Under the pieces are notes generated by a model. The model had not been told where the DNA came from, ran no database searches, and worked only from the letters and a program-made list of their open reading frames with translations. The position numbers and the translations under genes were made by a program. This document shows, piece by piece, positions 1-7,680 of a stretch of 64,000 nucleotides of DNA. Each line of letters starts with the position of its first letter. Position 1 is the stretch's first letter. This DNA is from Aquimarina sp. MMG016 (GTDB lineage Bacteria; Bacteroidota; Bacteroidia; Flavobacteriales; Flavobacteriaceae), in contig NZ_JAGJEA010000002.1 of the NCBI RefSeq assembly GCF_018100805.1, positions 558,001 through 622,000 of the forward strand, in the 5' to 3' direction.

Positions 1-1
1 A

Positions 2-268
2 GACCATCCTTCTGTAGGAGCCGGAAAACACAAAATGATATCTGATGCTCCATATACATTCTCGCGAACATATAGTAAGAATGGATTTGCAGATAGTGTA
101 GTCATTGGACTAGATCTTCCTAAAGGAGAAAAAACTTTAAATGTAAATTCTATATTTCCTGAAGGAAGTACTGTAATTGATCGATATTCTGGTCAAGAAA
201 CTACGGTAAAAGGAAACACTGTAAACTTTACTTCTGATTTTGAGATTGCTCTTTTAGAAGCTAAATAA
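2..268 (+). CDS. GH13 alpha-amylase, C-terminal end only (5' truncated by window)
   Basis: The frame is open from the first bases of the window and ends at a TAA, giving about 88 residues. The start lies outside the window; the ATG at 35 is internal. The segment opens with HPSVGAGKHK followed by a YTFSR stretch, the pattern I associate with the end of the catalytic barrel and the beta-sandwich domain C of Bacteroidota alpha-amylases. The remainder is short beta-strands (VVIGLDLP, VIDRYSGQET), typical of that terminal domain. No catalytic residues are in view, so the GH13 call rests on the tail alone. Alternatives are other GH13 subfamilies. A strong terminator follows, so this gene ends its transcript. 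Confidence 0.6.
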   Translation, partial: DHPSVGAGKHKMISDAPYTFSRTYSKNGFADSVVIGLDLPKGEKTLNVNSIFPEGSTVIDRYSGQETTVKGNTVNFTSDFEIALLEAK

Positions 269-295
269 TAGAACAGAAAACATACTATCTCAAAT

Positions 296-340
296 AAATA
301 AGACGGCTCAAATTATGATTTGAGCCGTCTTATTTTGTTC
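296..340 (+). terminator. Rho-independent terminator after the amylase gene
   Basis: An 18-bp perfect stem (296-313 with 318-335, core AGACGGCTCAAAT) closes a 4-base loop and runs into TTTTGTT. The stem is symmetric with an A-rich left flank, so it may act on both strands. Confidence 0.88.
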
Positions 341-406
341 TGAGGCGTAAGTATAGAAGGTGATTCAGACATTTGAACTGTTAAACAATCTAAAATCATT
401 TCAGTT

Positions 407-928
407 ATGAAAAATGTAATTAAAAGAATCATCACTCCTGTTACTATGACAAATTGGTATACAGATTTGTTATTTGCGATACCTAGAATTTTATGTGGGT
501 ATTTTTTAGCTGTTAATTTCGGCGGAAGTAAATTTGGTGTACCCTGGAGCCCTAGCGGTGTAGAATTGTCTTTTCTAGAAGTTGTTGATTGGTTTCCAAA
601 AGATATAGCAGAATATGGAGGTTTATTCGCTATGTACCCTGTATTTTTTGCTTGGATGGGTGCCGCCAGCGAAGCTATTGGAGGAATCTTTCTTTCCTTG
701 GGATTAAAAACAAGAATTGCTTCCTTTTTTATTATGTGTACGATGCTCGTAGCTATAGTATTCCAAAAATGGGATCAAGGACTATGGGGAATGCTACCTG
801 CCATGGGATTCTTATGGTTATCAATATATAATTTGGTACTGGGATCAGGAAGATTCGGATTAGACTATATAATTTCTAAAAAATGGTCTTCATATAAAAT
901 TGCAAAACCAGACATAAACTTTATTTAA
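407..928 (+). CDS. DoxX-family membrane protein
   Basis: A 173-residue protein with four hydrophobic segments (about residues 20-38, 68-92, 100-120 and 128-150). It carries the DoxX-like features of an early TDLLFAIPRILCGYFLA helix, a central GGIFLSLGLKTRIAS segment and a WDQGLWGMLPAMGF stretch. DoxX proteins are small inner-membrane proteins of poorly defined function, linked in some bacteria to redox stress or thiol metabolism. The gene stands alone between a terminator and the DUF2807-like gene 41 bases downstream, which is on the same strand and could share its transcript. Family assignment is fairly secure; physiological role is unknown. Confidence 0.72.
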   Translation: MKNVIKRIITPVTMTNWYTDLLFAIPRILCGYFLAVNFGGSKFGVPWSPSGVELSFLEVVDWFPKDIAEYGGLFAMYPVFFAWMGAASEAIGGIFLSLGLKTRIASFFIMCTMLVAIVFQKWDQGLWGMLPAMGFLWLSIYNLVLGSGRFGLDYIISKKWSSYKIAKPDINFI

Positions 929-969
929 TCATTAACCTATCTGCCTCTGGTAGATCAAAACCTATTATT

Positions 970-1848
970 ATGAAAAAAGTACTCTTAATATTTATGCTGG
1001 TTAGTTTATCTGGTATAGCACAGATCAAAGGAAATAAAAACATTGAGACCAAAACCTTTAACATCGAAAATATACAAACCATAAAAATCAATTTTTATGC
1101 ACAAGTAATTATAGATCAGTCCAAAGAAGAAAACTTAACTATAACTACAGACAGTAATTTATTCGATCTAATTGATAAAGATATAGAAAATGGTGTTTTG
1201 CATTTAGATCAAAAAGAATGGATACAGCCATCAGAGGATGCTAAAATTGTAATTGGAGCTCCTAACATCAGAAAAGTGGAAAGCGGAACTCATGATACTA
1301 CCAGAGTAATTAATTTAGATAACGATTACATTCAGGTACTTGCTCCTATTGGTAATATTGTCCTGGAGGGTAGAACCAAAGAACTCAGAATAGCATCTGA
1401 ACAAGCTCAGATTAATGCTACTGATCTAATTGCAGAAAATGCACGTATAAATATTTGGGATTCTGGAACAGCAAGAGTTAACGTAATAAATACGTTAGAT
1501 ACTAAAATTAACGAGAATGCCACACTAGAAATTATCTCAAATCCTAAAAAATTAAAAGGTGATACAAAAAGAATAATTAATAAAAAGAAAAAACAAAATG
1601 ACAATTCGATTAGATACATAAAGTTTAAAATAGAGAATAATTCCCCTAACAGAAGGCATTTTGAAGTTGTAGGGCCTAAACCGAATGGATCAAAATTTGG
1701 TTATGGATTCCCCATGATGCCTTTAGCTTTAAGAAAGGAAAACTGGACAATAGGAACCAAGATATACCTTGTTAACAAATTAGGAATGAGAAGATTAATA
1801 AAAACCATTTCTAAAAAAGACGAAGGGCAAGTAGTGAAATTATTTTAA
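970..1848 (+). CDS. Secreted beta-structured protein, DUF2807-like (GIN-type head domain)
   Basis: A 292-residue protein with an N-terminal signal peptide (MKKVLLIFMLVSLSGIAQ). Residues about 30-195 follow the DUF2807 pattern: FNIENIQTIKINFYAQVIIDQ, then TITTDSNLFDLIDKDIENGVLHL, then repeated short strands with conserved spacing. Such domains form a right-handed beta structure on surface or periplasmic proteins in Bacteroidota. The C-terminal ~90 residues (FKIENNSPNRRHFEVVGPKP to the end) are basic and do not match anything I recognise; they resemble an added beta domain. Likely function is structural or adhesive. The lysine-rich joint near residue 200 may be a linker. Confidence 0.55.
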   Translation: MKKVLLIFMLVSLSGIAQIKGNKNIETKTFNIENIQTIKINFYAQVIIDQSKEENLTITTDSNLFDLIDKDIENGVLHLDQKEWIQPSEDAKIVIGAPNIRKVESGTHDTTRVINLDNDYIQVLAPIGNIVLEGRTKELRIASEQAQINATDLIAENARINIWDSGTARVNVINTLDTKINENATLEIISNPKKLKGDTKRIINKKKKQNDNSIRYIKFKIENNSPNRRHFEVVGPKPNGSKFGYGFPMMPLALRKENWTIGTKIYLVNKLGMRRLIKTISKKDEGQVVKLF

Positions 1849-1869
1849 TTACAAACTGATATAAAAAGA

Positions 1870-1897
1870 ACTTACCTCCTAGAGTTAGGAGGTAAGT
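1870..1897 (+). terminator. Hairpin, possible weak terminator
   Basis: A 10-bp perfect stem (1871-1880 CTTACCTCCT with 1887-1896) closes a 6-base loop just downstream of the DUF2807-like gene. No T-tract follows on the plus strand, so termination is only a possibility. Confidence 0.4.
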
Positions 1898-2038
1898 GTT
1901 GGGGAAAACAAAAAAAGTAAGGGAAAAATTGTAATTGGAATACTTTTCAAAGATAAAGAGGATTGTAGTTATGTAGGTTACGGTTTTACCTCAAACTTTG
2001 GCTGGAATAGTAGCATTTATTTAAATAAATCAACTTAA
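1889..2038 (+). pseudogene. Start-less coding remnant in the 1849-2203 gap
   Basis: A frame of 49 codons, open from the TAG at 1886 to a TAA at 2036-2038, contains no ATG, GTG or TTG start. Its translation looks protein-like (ILFKDKEDCSYVGYGF, then FGWNSSIYLNKST), rich in aromatic and glycine residues as in an outer-surface beta protein. It may be the tail of a deleted gene. The rest of this gap is AT-rich with only a promoter box at its end. Chance is not excluded for so short a frame. Confidence 0.25.
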
Positions 2039-2158
2039 CTACTTGATTAACAATATTTTACAATTAAAATGACATAATGTTAAATTAACATTATCTCTTA
2101 AAATAAAATTTGATATAAATAAATAAGTTAAAAGATTTTAAAGAATCTTCTAAACTAG

Positions 2159-2166
2159 TAAATTTG
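2159..2166 (+). promoter_or_regulatory. Bacteroidota -7 promoter box (TAAATTTG)
   Basis: TAAATTTG matches the TAnnTTTG -7 consensus exactly and lies 38 bases before the TTG start at 2204, giving a leader of about 30 bases. No clear -33 TTG is seen at the usual distance. It supports the TTG start of the next gene. Confidence 0.5.
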
Positions 2167-2203
2167 CGAAACACATTTTTTAACCTCAATAATTCTGAAA
2201 TCC

Positions 2204-2563
2204 TTGGAAAATAAAAAGGCAATAAAGCTAATTGAAAAGATTGTTACAAATCTAGAAAAGTCAGGTATCAATACCGATTCATTAATAGACAACCTTAAAG
2301 AACTAAGAACATTTGCATTAGAAGAAGAAATTCCTTTAGTAGTAAAAGTGTTAAGGTTAACTTATGAACACTTAGAGGAAAATGAGACTTTTTTAATACC
2401 AATTCCGGATGATGAACCTATTGAAGAAGGCGATATCACTAATACAGAAGCTGTGGTAGATCCTGTAGAAAGCTTGTCGTATATGCTTTCACTAATAAAA
2501 GATCTAAAAAACAAGATGAACTTATCTGACTTAAAGGATTATAGAAATGCTCTAAATGAGTAA
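2204..2563 (+). CDS. Conserved hypothetical acidic helical protein
   Basis: A 119-residue cytoplasmic protein read from a TTG start; no ATG occurs until well inside the helical region. Residues 1-70 are predicted helices with heptad-like leucine/isoleucine spacing (AIKLIEKIVTNLEKSGI, DSLIDNLKELRTFALEEE). A proline-rich hinge, FLIPIPDDEPIEEGD, follows, then a C-terminal helix pair. There is no signal peptide and no recognised catalytic motif. I recall similar short proteins in other Flavobacteriaceae, but no function. It has its own -7 box upstream and a terminator downstream, so it is monocistronic. The acidic, helical make-up suggests a protein-binding or small regulatory role, which is inference only. 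Confidence 0.6.
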   Translation: MENKKAIKLIEKIVTNLEKSGINTDSLIDNLKELRTFALEEEIPLVVKVLRLTYEHLEENETFLIPIPDDEPIEEGDITNTEAVVDPVESLSYMLSLIKDLKNKMNLSDLKDYRNALNE

Positions 2564-2605
2564 TTTTTTATAAAAAAATAATTATATCCCCGCTATATAA
2601 TAAAG

Positions 2606-2637
2606 AACCTTGAAAATGTATTTTTCGAGGTTTTTTG
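2606..2637 (+). terminator. Rho-independent terminator
   Basis: The arm AACCTTGAAAA (2606-2616) pairs with TTTTCGAGGTT (one G-T wobble) across a short loop and is followed by a run of Ts at 2631-2636. Confidence 0.8.
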
Positions 2638-2780
2638 TTTTTACATATTAAGAAAGTAATCTTTTTACTGTTAAAGTGTAAGGTTTATAAATCATTAGAG
2701 ACAAATTTTATGATTTTTTAATGGAATATCTATTAAAGAAAAACTATTTTTACAGCCTTTTTGGAAGAAAACAAAAGTAA

Positions 2781-3392
2781 ATGAAGTCCCGATCAGTCAG
2801 AAAAACACGATTACAATTATTACATCAATATTATACCTACACAGGTTTCTATAAATTTTTAGGCACAAGTCTAAAAAAGGCCTTACCTCCTATTCTATTA
2901 TTTATAGCAGGGTTATTAGCTATTAATTATTTTGTAATTAATATCAATGATTTATTGATTTATGTTACTGAAAACTACTCAGACTATGTCGTCTTTAGTG
3001 TGTTTTTTGCTTCAGAATCATTACTTGGATTAATCCCACCAGAAATTTTCATAGCTTGGAGTGATAAATCGACAAATCCTATTTTGTATTTATCAATATT
3101 AGCATTTTTATCATATTCGGGAGGAATCATATCTTATTTTATAGGAAAATCAATTACCAAAATACCTTCTATCCATAATTATCTGGAGGTTAAAATGGCT
3201 AAACATATTAGAAACACCCGTAAATGGGGTGGTTTTCTGATCATAGTGGGCGCACTATTGCCAATACCTTTCTCTATTACCAGTATCGCTGCCGGAATGA
3301 TTAAATATTCTTTTACTAGTTATTTACTTTTTGGGTTATTGCGCTTTGTACGTTTTTATCTATACGCGTTAGCTATATTTAGTCTAATATAA
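2781..3392 (+). CDS. VTT/DedA-like (SNARE-associated type) inner-membrane protein
   Basis: A 203-residue multi-pass membrane protein. After a basic N-terminus there are hydrophobic segments at about 37-55, 68-90, 100-120, 148-165 and 178-202. The sequence LIIVGALLPIPFSITSIAAG matches the VTT-domain re-entrant region, in which a glycine/proline-rich loop carries the transport signature of DedA-type proteins. Closest relatives in my recollection are YqaA-like small members rather than full DedA. VTT proteins flip or scramble polyprenyl phosphates and phospholipids. The usual arginine after the second half is likely in LLRFVRFYLY. It precedes the MscS gene by 65 bases on the same strand. Confidence 0.62.
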   Translation: MKSRSVRKTRLQLLHQYYTYTGFYKFLGTSLKKALPPILLFIAGLLAINYFVININDLLIYVTENYSDYVVFSVFFASESLLGLIPPEIFIAWSDKSTNPILYLSILAFLSYSGGIISYFIGKSITKIPSIHNYLEVKMAKHIRNTRKWGGFLIIVGALLPIPFSITSIAAGMIKYSFTSYLLFGLLRFVRFYLYALAIFSLI

Positions 3393-3457
3393 TTGATATT
3401 TGATTTGTTTTTAAAAAGACTTCAACCGAATTTTGCACAAAATAGTACTGAAGTCAT

Positions 3458-4696
3458 ATGGAAAACCTAACCCGTTATTTTTACAACCTATTAGTCTCCA
3501 AAGGAGTTTCTGAGAGTTTAGCCGAGTATCTCAATGTACTAATCGGTATCGTTGTTCTTCTGTTAACCGTTTACCTTGTTGATTTTATAGTTCGAAAAGT
3601 AGTTTTAGCCATTTTTAAAAGATATGCATCAAAGTCCAGAAACACTTTTGATGATTATCTGGTAAAAAATAAAACATTTGACTATCTATCTCATATAGTT
3701 CCTTTATCCATAATTATATGGGTTATCCCAAAACTATTTATTGCTTTTCCAACTGCAGAAAAGTACTTAGAGGTATTATTTGATATTATGGTTATTGTAC
3801 TTACCATTTGGATTGTACGCAGCTTACTAAGAACCTTGAGGGATTTCTTAAAATCTTTAGACTCGTTTAAAGATAAACCCATTGATAGTTATGTACAGGT
3901 ATTTATGATATTTGCTTGGGCAATAGGTGCAATTTTTATCTTTTCTTCTATAACAGGAAAATCAATCTGGACATTTCTAACAGCATTAGGAGCAATGTCA
4001 GCAGTTATTCTATTAATTTTTAAAGATACTATTCTTGGTTTTGTAGCTAGTATTCAGGTTGCGGTAAATGATACCGTAAGAATTGGTGACTGGATCACCA
4101 TGAGTAAGTACGGAGCTGATGGAGATGTAATAGAGATTAACCTTTCTTCTGTAAAGGTTCAGAATTTTGACAAAACGATCACTACGATCCCAACATATCA
4201 CCTTACTTCAGAATCGTTTAGAAACTGGCGAGGAATGATGGACTCAGGAGGGAGACGAATCAAAAGATCTATTTTAATCAAAACTTCTAGTATTTCTTTT
4301 TTATCCAAAGAAGATGTTGAAAAACTAAAAGGTATTGAACTACTGCAAGAATATCTGAATGCTTCTCAGAATGCAATCGACACCTATAATCAAGAACATA
4401 ATATTGATAAAAGTGTTTTGGTTAACGGAAGAAATTTGTCAAATATGGGAGTCTTCAGACAATACGTAGAATCTTATCTCGAAAATCATCCGTATATCAA
4501 TACAGAAATGACAATTATGAGTCGCCAATTGGCTCCAACAGCTCAAGGAACTCCTTTGGAAATCTATGCTTTTAGTAATGATAAAGTATGGAAAAACTAT
4601 GAACATATCATGGCAGATATTTTTGATCACTTGTTATCTGCAATACCATATTTTAATCTAGAAGTGTTTGAGTTAGATTACTCTATAGAAAAGTAA
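3458..4696 (+). CDS. MscS-family mechanosensitive ion channel (YbdG-like)
   Basis: A 412-residue inner-membrane channel with hydrophobic segments around 25-45, 85-100, 108-125, 150-170 and 178-200. The MscS pore and beta domain follows: LGAMSAVILLIFKDTILGFVASIQV, then NDTVRIGDWI and the VKVQNFDKTITTIPTYHL strand. The soluble C-terminus has the GVFRQYVESYLENHP and QLAPTAQGTPLEIYAF motifs that mark the YbdG/YnaI-like subgroup. Such channels open under hypo-osmotic tension to release solutes. The small DUF3817 gene begins 26 bases downstream and probably shares its transcript, ending at the terminator at 5012. Confidence 0.85.
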   Translation: MENLTRYFYNLLVSKGVSESLAEYLNVLIGIVVLLLTVYLVDFIVRKVVLAIFKRYASKSRNTFDDYLVKNKTFDYLSHIVPLSIIIWVIPKLFIAFPTAEKYLEVLFDIMVIVLTIWIVRSLLRTLRDFLKSLDSFKDKPIDSYVQVFMIFAWAIGAIFIFSSITGKSIWTFLTALGAMSAVILLIFKDTILGFVASIQVAVNDTVRIGDWITMSKYGADGDVIEINLSSVKVQNFDKTITTIPTYHLTSESFRNWRGMMDSGGRRIKRSILIKTSSISFLSKEDVEKLKGIELLQEYLNASQNAIDTYNQEHNIDKSVLVNGRNLSNMGVFRQYVESYLENHPYINTEMTIMSRQLAPTAQGTPLEIYAFSNDKVWKNYEHIMADIFDHLLSAIPYFNLEVFELDYSIEK

Positions 4697-4722
4697 TACA
4701 TTTTGAATTAAAACAAAATTTT

Positions 4723-5004
4723 ATGACAATGGGTTTTAGAATTATTAGCTATTTAGAAGGAATCTCGTACTTACTGATCCTTTTTGTAACTATGCCATTA
4801 AAATATCTTTTCGAATCACCAGAGCCAAATAAGTTTGTCGGTTATGCTCATGGATTTCTATTTATGGCTTATATCGTATTTGCGATAGTAATCAAAGCAG
4901 AAAAACAATGGAATAATAAAACTCTAGGAATTGTTTTACTATGTTCCATAATACCTTTTGGAACTTTCTGGATGGATAAAAAGTATTTATCAAAAAACGC
5001 ATAA
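4723..5004 (+). CDS. DUF3817 integral membrane protein
   Basis: A 93-residue protein with three hydrophobic helices (about 6-24, 38-58, 66-84). It shows the family pattern FRIISYLEGISYLLILF, then MPLKYLFESPEPNKFVGYAHGFLFMAY, then LLCSIIPFGTFWMDKKY. The YAHG histidine and the SIIPFGTFW motif are typical of DUF3817. Function is not known; the family often sits beside transporters. It is co-directional with the mechanosensitive channel and is the last gene before a strong terminator. Confidence 0.75.
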   Translation: MTMGFRIISYLEGISYLLILFVTMPLKYLFESPEPNKFVGYAHGFLFMAYIVFAIVIKAEKQWNNKTLGIVLLCSIIPFGTFWMDKKYLSKNA

Positions 5005-5011
5005 ATATAAG

Positions 5012-5046
5012 AAAGAGCTTATCATTTCTGATAAGCTCTTTTTATT
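5012..5046 (+). terminator. Terminator shared by converging genes
   Basis: The 13-bp perfect stem AAAGAGCTTATCA / TGATAAGCTCTTT (5012-5024 with 5029-5041) closes a TTTC loop and is followed by T-rich DNA. It separates the plus-strand DUF3817 gene from the minus-strand peptide gene and is suited to act in both directions. Confidence 0.88.
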
Positions 5047-5059
5047 TAGGTTTAACCGA

Positions 5060-5302
5060 TTATTTAAACCAAAATCCTCCTCTATCATTGCCTGAACAAA
5101 CTGCTTCATAACCATTTATCAAACAATCTCCGTCTCTACCTACACATGCCGGAGAAGTTCCTTCGTCACCTGGGCTTCCTCCTAATGTTCCAGTACCAAC
5201 ACAAGATCTGATTAGTACAGGTATTCCACCTCCATTAACATTTTTTTGTTCTTCTCTGGATAGTTTTCTTGATGTTTCTAATTTTAAAAAATCTTTTGAC
5301 AT
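5060..5302 (-). CDS. Double-glycine leader peptide (bacteriocin/RiPP-like precursor)
   Basis: An 80-residue precursor. Residues 1-25 match the GG-type leader of Bacteroidota secreted peptides: MSKDFLKLETSRKLSREEQ then KNVNGG, with predicted cleavage after G25. The mature part (about 55 residues) is glycine-rich and has four cysteines (C34, C53, C60, C69), enough for two disulfides, ending in the aromatic GGFWFK. Leaders of this kind are processed by C39-peptidase ABC transporters. No such transporter, no modifying enzyme and no immunity gene is nearby: neighbours are DUF3817 (convergent) and the HD phosphohydrolase. The 153 bases upstream show no clear -7 box. Role (toxin, signal or other) is unknown. 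Confidence 0.65.
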   Translation of the reverse strand: MSKDFLKLETSRKLSREEQKNVNGGGIPVLIRSCVGTGTLGGSPGDEGTSPACVGRDGDCLINGYEAVCSGNDRGGFWFK

Positions 5303-5455
5303 AAATAAATATTTAAGGTTTAAGAAAATGTTTATAGTACCATTATCTAAGCTATATTTTAAGCTAAAGAACCTGCTACTTATTGTTTATGTCAACCAAA
5401 CAAGATATGTTACCCTATAATTAATAATTTAACATTTATTATGAAAATTCCGAAG

Positions 5456-7501
5456 CTACTCTGGGTATTCAATACGTAGATGATAGATATTAGTAAGCTT
5501 ACGCTTGAAGACTTTTTTAATCTGTTGTATTTCTTTGAAAGTAATATTAGCATTCAGAAACTGACCATCTTCCATTTGTTTATTGATAATTTTTTCAACA
5601 AATGAATCTATAAGACTACTGGTTGGATTTTTTAAACTCTTTGAAGCTGCTTCTACACTATCACTCATCATTAGGATTGCGGTTTCTTTTGAAAATGGTT
5701 TAGGGCCTGGATACTGAAAATCTTCCATGTTCACATTTTCATTATTATCTTTTTCCTTAGAATAAAAATAGTAGACAGTACTTGTACCATGATGAGTTCT
5801 TATAAAATCAATAACACGATCTGGTAAATTGTATTTTTTAGCAATTTCAATTCCTAGAATTACATGGTTGATTATGATTCTAGCACTTTCTTTTGGAGAT
5901 AGCACATCGTGAGCATTACCAGAGGCTGTCTGGTTTTCGGTAAAATAGATAGGGTTTGCCATTTTACCAATATCATGATATAAAGCACCCACTCTTACTA
6001 ATAATGCATTAGCACCTATTTCGCTTGCTGCAGCTTCTGCAATATTAGCAACATTTAGTGAGTGATGAAAAGTTCCCGGGGCTTTATTTGATAATTCTTT
6101 TAATAAGCTGGAATTGGTATCAGTAAGCTCTAGTAAAGACACATCTGAGATTAATCCAAAAAGCTTTTCATACATATAAATTAACGGGTGTACTACCAAG
6201 GTTGCAAATCCACTAATCACAAATAAAAGTACCGTAGTCCAATCAATATTGCCTACACTTCCTTCATGAATCACATGAAATGCAATATAAGCTATGATAT
6301 AAATTGTAGTTATCTGAGCTACTGAAATGAATAAATTTGCTCTTTTAAAGGATTCTGAAATCGTAAGAATTGTAACTATACCAGCTATAATCTGTAAAAA
6401 TGTGTATTCATAACTGTTGGGCACCACGAATCCCAGAATAAGTACGGTAATCACATGAGTAAATAACCCAAGTCTAGAGTCAAAAAATGCTTTTAAGACT
6501 AATGGAAGAATACATAGAGGTACTACATATATATAATTTGATTTGTATTTCACTACTAAAGTAGTAATCAAAACCATAAGCAATACATTAAATGCAATGA
6601 AGGTAACCTGTGTATTACTTTCATAAATATCTTTTCTATACTTTCTCAAGAAAAGTAATAACATCATTAATGCCAGTGAAACCAGTATACAATACCCTAA
6701 AACTATCCAATAAAAGTTTTTATCACTCCAAACCTGTGATTCATATTCGGCCTTTAACGAATTCAGAATCTGAAGTTCATCACCTTCTACTACTTCTCCT
6801 TTGGCAATAATTCTACTTCCTCTTGATACTCCTCCCCTAGTGGTTAATACTTTTGCTAATTCAGTATCTAATGTGCTCTGGGTAAGTTTATCATTAAGAC
6901 GCACATTTGGTTTGATTAAATCATAAAACAGTGCGACAAAATCACTTTTAAACTTTACATATTCACTTTTATCAATTCGTGTATCGATCAGTGTGGTCAA
7001 CTCTTTTGCAGTAAGCAATTGACTATATGTTATAGCTTCTGCTTTATTTCCTTTGTTTAGAAATATTTGCCTTTTTTCTGCATAAGAATAGTTTTCGATT
7101 AAAACACCGTAACGATAGATATCATTTAATAAGATGCGACCAAAAAGCTTTGCTTGTTCATTGGCACTACTTTGACTAATAACTTCAAGATTACTGGTAA
7201 ATGCAGCATCATATGCTTCTTTTGCAGTGTTAGCGATAATGGTATCGTATTCAAAATAAGGTATGATATTATCTGTAATACGCTGTTTTTCAGACTTTAT
7301 TTCTTCTTCGGTTTTTGCTATCGCAAAATCAAACGGAGCGTATAAATTCTCGTACTGCCATGGTTTTCCTTTAGTAAATTCATATTTGAATATTCCTCCT
7401 TTTGGAAATAAATACACAATCAAGGCTGTTGTACATATAAAGAGAAAAACTCTATAAATTGTAGATTGGTTTTTGTATAAAGTATTCAAAAATTTCTTCA
7501 C
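5456..7501 (-). CDS. PgpH-type 7TM HD-domain phosphohydrolase (likely c-di-AMP phosphodiesterase)
   Basis: About 681 residues from a GTG start at 7501. The frame extends to a TTG at 7540, but that TTG is part of a perfect -7 box (7538-7545), so transcription should begin inside that extension. The protein then begins MKKFLNTLYKNQ, like relatives I recall. Order: one membrane helix (about 15-35), an extracytoplasmic 7TMR-HDED domain to about 260, seven membrane helices (about 265-460), then a cytoplasmic HD domain. The HD residues are H479-H480 (FHHSLN) and H509-D510 (ALYHDIGKMANP), with a later HHGT motif. PgpH enzymes degrade cyclic di-AMP. It is divergent from the thiolase gene. Confidence 0.85.
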   Translation of the reverse strand: MKKFLNTLYKNQSTIYRVFLFICTTALIVYLFPKGGIFKYEFTKGKPWQYENLYAPFDFAIAKTEEEIKSEKQRITDNIIPYFEYDTIIANTAKEAYDAAFTSNLEVISQSSANEQAKLFGRILLNDIYRYGVLIENYSYAEKRQIFLNKGNKAEAITYSQLLTAKELTTLIDTRIDKSEYVKFKSDFVALFYDLIKPNVRLNDKLTQSTLDTELAKVLTTRGGVSRGSRIIAKGEVVEGDELQILNSLKAEYESQVWSDKNFYWIVLGYCILVSLALMMLLLFLRKYRKDIYESNTQVTFIAFNVLLMVLITTLVVKYKSNYIYVVPLCILPLVLKAFFDSRLGLFTHVITVLILGFVVPNSYEYTFLQIIAGIVTILTISESFKRANLFISVAQITTIYIIAYIAFHVIHEGSVGNIDWTTVLLFVISGFATLVVHPLIYMYEKLFGLISDVSLLELTDTNSSLLKELSNKAPGTFHHSLNVANIAEAAASEIGANALLVRVGALYHDIGKMANPIYFTENQTASGNAHDVLSPKESARIIINHVILGIEIAKKYNLPDRVIDFIRTHHGTSTVYYFYSKEKDNNENVNMEDFQYPGPKPFSKETAILMMSDSVEAASKSLKNPTSSLIDSFVEKIINKQMEDGQFLNANITFKEIQQIKKVFKRKLTNIYHLRIEYPE

Positions 7502-7537
7502 CTCAGACTTTGTATTGTTTACCCAAAAGTAATAAAT

Positions 7538-7545
7538 CAAATTTA
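7538..7545 (-). promoter_or_regulatory. -7 promoter box (TAAATTTG) for the HD phosphohydrolase gene
   Basis: On the minus strand the box reads TAAATTTG, a perfect TAnnTTTG match. Transcription would begin near 7531, about 30 bases before the GTG at 7501. A separate 15-base palindrome (ATCCAAAGTTTGGAT, 7578-7592) lies upstream in the divergent region and could bind a regulator. Confidence 0.5.
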
Positions 7546-7680
7546 GAATTATGGATTACATCATAATAGTTGTGGATATCCAAAGTTTGGATCTAAAACT
7601 ATGAAGACATAACTTCTAATATCTTTCAAAAATTGCTAAATTCGCAGCAAACAATACACACATTTTTTAAAATATACATA

